Below are positions 58,083-64,000 of a stretch of 64,000 bases of DNA, piece by piece (position 1 is the first letter of the stretch; each line of letters begins with the position of its first letter). The stretch spans positions 7,261,001 through 7,325,000 of the forward strand of contig CAUJGJ010000397.1 of assembly GCA_963170055.1 (NCBI GenBank), read 5' to 3'. Source of the stretch: Halisarca cf. caerulea. Taxonomy: Eukaryota; Porifera; Demospongiae; Chondrillida; Halisarcidae. Under the pieces are notes generated by a model, which was not told where the DNA came from, searched no databases, and saw nothing but the letters and a program-made list of their open reading frames with translations. The position numbers and the translations under genes were made by a program.

Positions 58083-58087
58083 TTGCT

Positions 58088-58088
58088 A

Positions 58089-58119
<31 letters not shown>

Positions 58120-58138
58120 GGTGGGTGGGTGGGTGTGT

Positions 58139-58198
<60 letters not shown>

Positions 58199-58326
58199 AT
58201 GTGTATCTGTGTGTGTGAATACATGCGTGTTTGTGTGTGTGTGCATGTGTGTGCATGTGTGTGCGTGTGTGCGTGTGTGTGCGCGCGTGCGCATGTGTGT
58301 GTGTGTGCGTGTGTGCGTGCGTGCTG

Positions 58327-58396
<70 letters not shown>

Positions 58397-58402
58397 AACT
58401 GT
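58088..58402. repeat. (GT)n / (GGGT)n microsatellite
   Basis: GT tract of about 300 bp with a GGGT block near 58110-58132 and GTGC interruptions. Confidence 0.95.
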
Positions 58403-58436
58403 GAACATCATGCACTTATATATATATATAAGTTGA

Positions 58437-59175
58437 GTTGTCTGGAGAAATTTGGCTGGCAGGATCTAGGGGCAGAAAGTTTGCGGGGTGTGTCGGAGGC
58501 AGAGTTGAAAGGGATGTTAGAGAGTATTGCATGGAGGAGAGTGAAGGAGGAATGGAGGGATGAATTGGAAAAGAAGCCCAAGTTGGTGATGCTAAAGAAA
58601 ATTATGGAATTAGAAGAGGATCTGATATCAAGTTGTGCTGGATGGAAGGTGAAGATTGAGAGGAAGATGTTGTTGAAACTCAGAGGTGGTACTGCTGCTT
58701 TTCAGGTGGAGTTAGGTAGGTGGCATGGAGTAAGGAGAGAAGACAGAATGTGCAAAGAGTGTAACAGCAGTGAGGTGGAGGATGTGGTACACTGGCTAGT
58801 GAGATGCCCAGTGTGGAGCAGATTACGAGAATCATTGAGGAGCCATTGTACAATCAGGCATGGGCAAAATGAAGAGGAAGAAGCAGCTAACATTTTGTGT
58901 CAGGCTTGTGTTAACCATAACATCACTCGAGGGGTCAGGGCCATGTATGAGGCAAGGTTTGGACCCTTGTAGAGCAACCTGATTTTGGTCTCCAATCAAC
59001 GAGCAGATTATAGACCTGTTTAATTGTGTGCATTATTCAATGGTTTCTTTTTATTTTTTATCTTATGTTCATTGTATAGTATGTATAGTGCTGCATGGGA
59101 CTACACTAGGTCCTAGTGCCTTAGATGGCATGATGCACTGAAATAATCATTGATTGATTGATTGATTGATATATA
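58437..59175 (+). pseudogene. LINE 3' fragment with zinc-knuckle (zf-RVT) and (TGAT)n tail
   Basis: An open frame from about 58437 to 58972 ends in FQVELGRWHGVRREDRMC, then CKECNSSEVEDVVHWLVRCP, the C-x2-C...H-x4-C pattern of the zf-RVT domain at the C terminus of several non-LTR reverse transcriptases. No RT palm remains, so this is a 5'-truncated insertion. The 3' UTR ends in TGAT repeats at about 59150-59171. It lies in intron 1 of the transposase gene, opposite to that gene. Confidence 0.7.
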
Positions 59176-59276
59176 ATAGAATATAATGCTTATTATGCCT
59201 CTTCTGTGTGCCAGCTATATTAGATGCCCCTCATGTGTATCCATGATTGCATGTCCTGGATGCATGTATGTGTATA

Positions 59277-60751
59277 CAGTAGAACCTCAGAAATACGACC
59301 ACCTTTTGGACAGCCTAAAAGTGGTCTTATTTCCGAGGTGGTCTTAATTCTGAGAACAGACAATCAAATACATTCATCAAGGTGCATTGTATCCTCAGGT
59401 TCATCAACATCGCTATTCCCTGACAATACCCCAGCTTTTTTAAAGCAACATTTAACAGTATGAGGCTTGACTCTTTCAACTGCACGTTTTATCCAATGGC
59501 AGGCATCCAGGACATTGATTCCTTTTGAAATGGATGCCGCAGACCCTTTTCCAACTTGACTTAGGACAGCACGAAGGAGTTGCGTACGATAATGGCACTT
59601 CATATTCTGTATGATTCCAAGGTCCAATGGCTGTAAGACTGAAGTGGTGTTTGGTGGCAAAAACTGCAAAGACACATTTGATAGGCTCTGGGTGGATGGG
59701 TGGCAAGGAGCATTGTCAAGCAACAGCAACACATGCCTCTTCTTAGCATTCATTTTTTTGTTGAATCTTTCAAGCCAGCTAGCGAAGATATCGCTTGTCA
59801 TCCATGCCTTTCGGTTGGCAGTCCAGCTTATCGGCAATTTCCTACTGTCAATATTCTTGAAGCAGCGAGGCTTGAGACTTTTTCCAATGACCAATGGTTC
59901 TTCAAATTCTCCCTCAGCATTAACACATAATGCTACAGTAAGCCTTTCCTTTGATTTCTTTCCGCCAGCACAATCACTGCCCTTCACAACCAAAGATTTG
60001 TCTGGTAGAGCTCGAAAGAAAAGGCCAGTTTCATCCATGTTATAAATGTCACGGGCTTCATAGTCTCTCGTTATGTTAGGGAGTCTTTCCAGCCACGAAT
60101 CAACAGTTGTGGCATCTACACTTGCTCGCTCACCTGATAGCTTTGAGCCTCCGATGTTGTGCCTACTCTTGAAGCGATCAAGCCAGCCATTTGAAGCTTT
60201 GAAGTCGTCTACGTTGTTTAGCTGTACAGCATACTCGCGTGCTTGCTCTTGTATCATAGGTCCACTGACTGGTATGTTGAGGCTACGAGCACGCTGAAAC
60301 CAACGCCAGGTTAGGTCATCGATCTCTTCATGGGTCCCGCGGTAACACAGTCGCTTCCTTTGTAAGTTACCGTTTGCTTTGAAGGCGTCCAGCAGCTCTT
60401 GTTTCTTGCTTAGAATTACTTGTATCTGTGTCTTTCCGACCCCAAAACGTTCAGCTAATTTCCTTTGGCTTGAATCAGCCTCCTCGCTTGCCTTAATGAC
60501 GGCAATTTTCTCTTTCAAACTCAAGTCGACTCTCTTTCTTTTGCTTGCCATTTTAACACGTGGTCGTATATGTGAGGTTATTTTTCAATTTGGGCGGGAA
60601 ATCAGTGGTCGTATTTCCGAATTCCGAGGTGGTCGTATTTCCGGAACTAATTTGTGTACATTCGCATAGCCAATATTTGGGACTGAACCAAAGCGGTCGT
60701 ATTTCTAAGGTGGTCGCTTTATTGAGGTGGTCGTTTAGCGGGGTTCTACTG
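59277..60751 (-). mobile_element. Complete pogo/Tigger-type element
   Basis: TIRs begin CAGTAGAACC at 59277 and end GGGTTCTACTG at 60751, each flanked by TA, the Tc1/mariner/pogo target duplication. Subterminal 'gtggtcgtattt'-like repeats recur near both ends. The 1475-bp element holds one uninterrupted transposase ORF on the minus strand. Inserted in intron 1 of the CACTA-like transposase gene. Confidence 0.95.
59364..60551 (-). CDS. Pogo/Tigger transposase, intact 395 aa
   Basis: Start MASKRKRVDLSLKEKIAVIK. Residues 1-60 form the psq/CENP-B N-terminal helix-turn-helix (QRKLAERFGVGKTQIQVILS). About 70-135 is the CENP-B-type second DNA-binding domain (WRWFQRARSLNIPVSGPMIQ, WLDRFKSRHNI). The DDE_1 catalytic domain follows, with D173 in NMDETGLFF, D279 in LLLDNAPCH and D310 in LQPLDLGIIQ, a DD30D spacing expected of pogo-like enzymes. 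The acidic C terminus ends MHLDECI. No stop, frameshift or missing catalytic residue is visible, and the length is normal for the family. It binds the element's TIRs and integrates at TA. Potentially active, or a young copy. Confidence 0.93.
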   Translation of the reverse strand: MASKRKRVDLSLKEKIAVIKASEEADSSQRKLAERFGVGKTQIQVILSKKQELLDAFKANGNLQRKRLCYRGTHEEIDDLTWRWFQRARSLNIPVSGPMIQEQAREYAVQLNNVDDFKASNGWLDRFKSRHNIGGSKLSGERASVDATTVDSWLERLPNITRDYEARDIYNMDETGLFFRALPDKSLVVKGSDCAGGKKSKERLTVALCVNAEGEFEEPLVIGKSLKPRCFKNIDSRKLPISWTANRKAWMTSDIFASWLERFNKKMNAKKRHVLLLLDNAPCHPSTQSLSNVSLQFLPPNTTSVLQPLDLGIIQNMKCHYRTQLLRAVLSQVGKGSAASISKGINVLDACHWIKRAVERVKPHTVKCCFKKAGVLSGNSDVDEPEDTMHLDECI

Positions 60752-61262
60752 TATTATACTTTAAAAGATTTAAAGCTTTGAGCTATAATATTGCAGCAGT
60801 TGTATGTACGATTACACGCGACGCTGGTATAATATATTATGATAAATCGTATACTCACTCCGAGTCAATTTTGGTTGCATTGATTCCTGATCCAAGGGAA
60901 TAGGATCAACGTTGTCACAAATGTGCATGTCCGGTTCGCGTTCGGTCTGAGCTGAGGAAGTGCAGCTGGAGCCCTCGCGGTGTCGGTAGTACGTTCTCTT
61001 AGAAACCGTTTGATTACAGTGACTACAAAACTTTCGATCACAAGATGTTTTCAAGCGTTTGGTCTCGGACATACTTGCAATTGATTCGCTATCCTTCGAC
61101 ATAATATTCTAGACACACAAAAGCCTATTGTCTAAAAGACTACGTTGATGTTGCGGGTTGCACACGAGAACACACGGGAAGAAAACGGTTACCGCGGCTA
61201 CGGGTATTCCGTCAAATACCGTATACCACTAATATGACGGAATCCGTATTATATCGTCATGT

Positions 61263-63846
61263 CATACGCTTCTTCCTGTGAAAGTGGGACCCAGCCACAG
61301 CAGAGATGTTTTGTATGTCACTATGGAGCAGTGTAAGCTCACAGAAAAGGAGACAGGTATGTTCAGGAGGTAACATGTGCGCCTGAGCCCATGGCTGTTC
61401 TCACAACTGAACAGCAGCTGCTCGATCTGGAGAGATTCTGTTGCCACGAGGAGTTCTGTGTGATGGGGATAGATCCTACATTTGATCTAGGGGAGTTTAG
61501 TGTCACTCCTATTGTTTACCAGAATCTCCTGGTAGTGAATGACCAAGGACTTTCTCCCTGGGTGCTTGGACCCATTCTTGTCCACTATTGTAAGGAATTC
61601 CGGAACTATAATTTTTTCTTTCATGTTTGGTTGGATTACGCCGTTCCCTTGCTGGCATCCAAGCAGTTGGAACTGATGGAGAAAGGAATCTCATTGCAGC
61701 CATCCACCAGCAGTTCCCTACTGCTATTCAGCTGCGTTGTTTTCGCCATCTTCAGTCAAATCTAGAACGCCACCTGAAGGAACGAAAGGTCCCAACAGCA
61801 TTGTTGCGTCTGTACTTGAAGGAAGTCTTTGGGAGTACATCAGAGGATGGGGTTCACTATGAAGGCCTAGTGGATTGCAGTACTGAAGAAGAGTTTCAAT
61901 CAAAACTGACTTCACTTCAAGACATTTGGGATAGGCGAGACCTGCTAGTGAATGACGAGCCACATTTCCATGCATGGTTCCAAAAGTTCAAGATGGAAAA
62001 TTTCATCCATGGAACCCTCAGGCAAACACGCGCGAAGGCTGGACTCGGATGCCCACCACAGCCTTACTACACAAATGCCAACGAGTCAATAAACCGGGTG
62101 CTAAAGGAAGCTATCTGCTGGAAAAAGAGTCAGCTACCAGAGTTTATAGCAAAAATGAAATCTCTGGTTGACCAGCAAAAGCAGGAAATTGAGAAGGCAG
62201 TGATTTGCACAGGGGAGTACACCCTCAAGCCATGTTTCACAGGACTAAAGGTTGAGCAGAGTACGTTTTACCGCATGAACGAGAAACAACGATTGCATTG
62301 TCTGAGCAAGTTCCATACCACCACAATGGAGCAAGTCGGCCAGCTCAAGGATTCGGGCACAGTGACCACCCAGAAAGGCAAGGGGAAAGCAAAGGCCTGC
62401 TCGCTTGACACCCTAATTCCCACCCCTGAAGACTTGGCAACACAGCTATCTCTGCCCGTTGAAAGCCTTGGAGGCATTAGGACCAAAGCAATACCTTTGT
62501 GTAATGATCCAAAGGCTATTGTATCTATGCCTGGGTGTGGGGAGAAGGACTGCTTTGTCCTTTCAAAGTCAACAACACTGCCACATGCTGTTACTACTAA
62601 GGGCCTAGTGTATCAGTGTGACGCTAGATGTATCCACTATGGATCCCTAGGAATATGTGCACACACTGTAGCAGTTGCACAACGGCATGGGAATTTGACA
62701 GGCTACATTGATGCACTAAGTGCAAAGAAGGTGCAGCCAAGCCTATTTCAGTTATCTAAGCATGGCATGCCACGAGGAGCTGGTAAGAAAGGAAACTCGT
62801 TGCCTAGACGCAAACGTCAGGCCACATCAGTGTTAATTAACGACAGTTCACTACTGAGTGATGTGCCACCGAAGAAAATCACCAATAATACTCCACCAGA
62901 AGAGGACACCACTGCCAATGAGGGCATCGCCTCAACTACGGGACTCCAGACCGAACCATCTTCTGCACCTCTCCAGACTGATGAGATGAGACTGTCTGCT
63001 ACACCTCTCCAGACCGGACCGTCTGCTACACCTCTCCAGACCGGACCGTCTGCTACACCTCTCCAGACTGGACCGTCTGCTACACCTCTCCAGACTGGAC
63101 CGTCTGCTACACCTCTCCAGACCGGACCGTCTGCTACACCTCTCCAGACCGGACCGTCTGCTACACCTCTCCAGACCGGACCGTCTGCTACACCTCTCCA
63201 GACCGGACCGTCTGCTACACCTCTCCAGACCGGACCGTCTGCTACACCTCTCCAGACCGGACCGTCTGCTACACCTCTCCAGACCGGACCATCTGCTACA
63301 CCTCTCCAGACCGGACCATCTGCTACACCTCTCCAGACCGGACCGTCTGCTACACCTCTCCAGACCGGACCGTCTGCTACACCTCTCCAGACCGGGCACA
63401 CAACTACTACACCAGTCCTGAGTAAACCCTCCCTCACTCTTCCACCACCACTATGGTCACCACCATCACTGTCAGCTGGCCACCACTACATTCCATTTGC
63501 ACCACCGCTATACTATCAGCCACCACAAATGTGGTCACCACCACCAAGTCCGGTCTTCACACTGATGTTTCGTAAGGGGAACATTAGTGTATGCTATGGT
63601 TGTAGGGGTGCGTTTTCACCCCATGATGTGGTAGTCCAAAACCAGGACTACCGCCAGTACACAGCGCCAGATGGCTCTGTGAAGCAGCGGTATGGCAATG
63701 TGTACTACCACCCATCGGTAGCCTGCATCCGTATCAACCGTCCAGAGTTCATCCCAACCAGCATTGTAGTGCCACAGATGGTGAAGGAGCGGGCTACACT
63801 CCAACACAGAGAATACATCCAGCAAATGCTAGGGGTTCAACTGTAA
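61263..63846 (+). pseudogene. C-terminal catalytic half of the interrupted MULE transposase
   Basis: After CATAC the frame HTLLPVKVGPSHSRDVLY continues to MEQCKLTEKE, then a one-base shift near 61345 leads into YVQEVTCAPEPMAVLTTEQQ. The catalytic core follows: MGIDPTFDLGEFSVTPIVYQ (first Asp), GPILVHYC, and after a second shift in a T6 run (61612-61617) LVGLRRSLAGIQAVGTDGER and QLRCFRHLQSNLERHL. A SWIM-type zinc motif CDARC..GICAHTVAVA lies near residue 340 of the last frame. Then comes a 9-residue tandem repeat (QTGPSATPL), a Pro-rich linker and a conserved-looking C-terminal domain with VCYGCRGAFSP and YHPSVACIRI. Two frame breaks plus the insertion make it non-functional as assembled. Confidence 0.8.
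62995..63393 (+). repeat. 27-bp coding minisatellite (QTGPSATPL)n
   Basis: About 14-15 nearly identical 27-bp units ('tctgctacacctctccagac' plus 'cggaccg') in frame inside the MULE ORF. Differences are only C/T or G/A at two positions, so the expansion is recent. Since 27 is a multiple of three, the frame is kept. The 155- and 206-codon open frames on the opposite strand are shadows. Confidence 0.95.
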
Positions 63847-64000
63847 CATGCCACTCCCAGTGTTGTGTTTACATTATCGTAGTTCTTTCATTATGGTTCA
63901 CTGATGGGGTTATACCATAGACACTCTCAGCAACAATTATAACAGTATTACGTAGAATTTTCCCTAATTACAGGGCTTTGTAATCTTCATATTATTCTTG
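63847..64000. other. 3' flank of the MULE gene
   Basis: AT-rich sequence after the stop. No ORF or terminal repeat is identified before the window ends. Confidence 0.4.

Larger units (their letters stand above)
55034..61102 (-). pseudogene. CACTA/Transposase_21-type transposase gene, frameshifted
   Basis: Exon 1 60859-61102 carries a zinc-binding CSHCNQTVSKRTYYRHRE. Exon 2 57853-57965 is acidic (DSDDLELRV...EDIDEYDRET). Exon 3 runs from 57613 to 55034. All junction phases agree. Exon 3 contains C..C...Y..GQCLL, LTLNVDWFSPYARSIYSLGA, NLPRALRNHPENILLVGLIP, a Cys cluster VTCVACDIPATKK..C..C, and FSAIDPMHNLFLGTGKHMME, the core of Transposase_21 (tnp2) proteins. It is followed by a DUF4218-like MHLHLHLAQCIKDYG and FWLYAFERYNGMLG, and a C-terminal domain with HWFKKHRHENWYGLSF. 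The frame shifts by one base at an A-run at 55970-55973 (plus strand) and again near 55700-55745. The protein would cut and rejoin transposon ends in the nucleus. Its first intron holds two other mobile elements. Confidence 0.75.
38944..61262. mobile_element. Putative 22.3-kb CACTA-like transposon inserted in the MULE gene
   Basis: The two MULE halves are flanked by CATAC at 38939-38943 and 61263-61267. Deleting the interval plus one CATAC leaves the MULE frame open through the join. Near each border is the inverted motif AATACGGnnnCCGT (38968-38981; inverse at 61237-61250), and both ends have several further ACGG/CCGT or CCCGTG repeats, as subterminal repeats of DNA transposons do. From left to right it holds an unknown minus-strand gene, a divergent plus-strand gene with a satellite-filled intron, and a minus-strand Transposase_21-type transposase whose start codon is 160 bp from the right end. 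Canonical CACTA ends and a 2-3 bp target duplication are not obvious, so superfamily and exact ends are inference. Confidence 0.6.

Noticed and set aside
58051..58440. His/Thr-rich and Cys/Val-rich ORFs
   Set aside because: GT microsatellite; only the part after about 58437 has real coding content (LINE zinc knuckle).
62817..63437. 206- and 155-codon minus-strand ORFs (VWRGVADGP, LERCSRRSG repeats)
   Set aside because: Antisense shadows of the 27-bp MULE coding minisatellite.

Overview
This window looks like accessory-rich nuclear DNA of an animal. The evidence is many GT-AG introns, metazoan-type transposons (hAT, pogo/Tigger, MULE, CACTA-like, KDZ-like, CR1/L2-like LINEs, an LTR element) and abundant CA/GT microsatellites. 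The repertoire fits an early-branching marine invertebrate such as a sponge or cnidarian; that is inference, and no housekeeping gene here fixes the taxon. I saw no rRNA, tRNA, CRISPR array or prokaryotic operon.

Layout. 1-4.9 kb is microsatellite plus a roughly 31-copy 78-bp array whose unit carries a perfect hairpin. 5-9.9 kb holds hairpin MITE pieces, a 577-bp near-perfect giant hairpin, a dead LINE, and an 875-bp TIR element carrying a broken RecQ-like helicase segment. 10-18 kb holds minus-strand exons that include a P-loop ATPase core, with an LTR-retrotransposon 5' end lying among them. 19-25 kb is a minus-strand KDZ-transposase-like gene with a premature stop and a LINE inserted beside an exon. 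26-28 kb is a second dead LINE. 28.9-31.5 kb is a hAT element with near-complete TIRs and a frameshifted transposase. 31.6-32.2 kb repeats the 78-bp array in opposite orientation. 32.4-35.2 kb is a head-to-head C2H2 / SAM-domain gene pair.

36.7-63.8 kb is a nested structure. A MULE transposase gene begins at 36.7 kb, is cut at 38.94 kb and resumes at 61.26 kb. Between the halves lies about 22.3 kb bracketed by CATAC. It contains three multi-exon genes: an unknown minus-strand gene, an unknown divergent plus-strand gene, and a minus-strand CACTA/Transposase_21-type transposase. The plus-strand gene's proposed intron is occupied by a 12.3-kb satellite of about 72-bp monomers with higher-order repeats. 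The transposase's first intron holds a LINE 3' fragment and an intact pogo/Tigger element. Removing the insertion and one CATAC leaves the MULE reading frame continuous across the join, which is the main argument for one very large transposon inserted into another.

Functionally the window is a stack of mobile DNA. Several transposase frames are broken at homopolymers, so some damage may be assembly error. The pogo transposase is the only one that looks intact. Exon boundaries were read by eye from GT/AG signals and phase and need RNA support.
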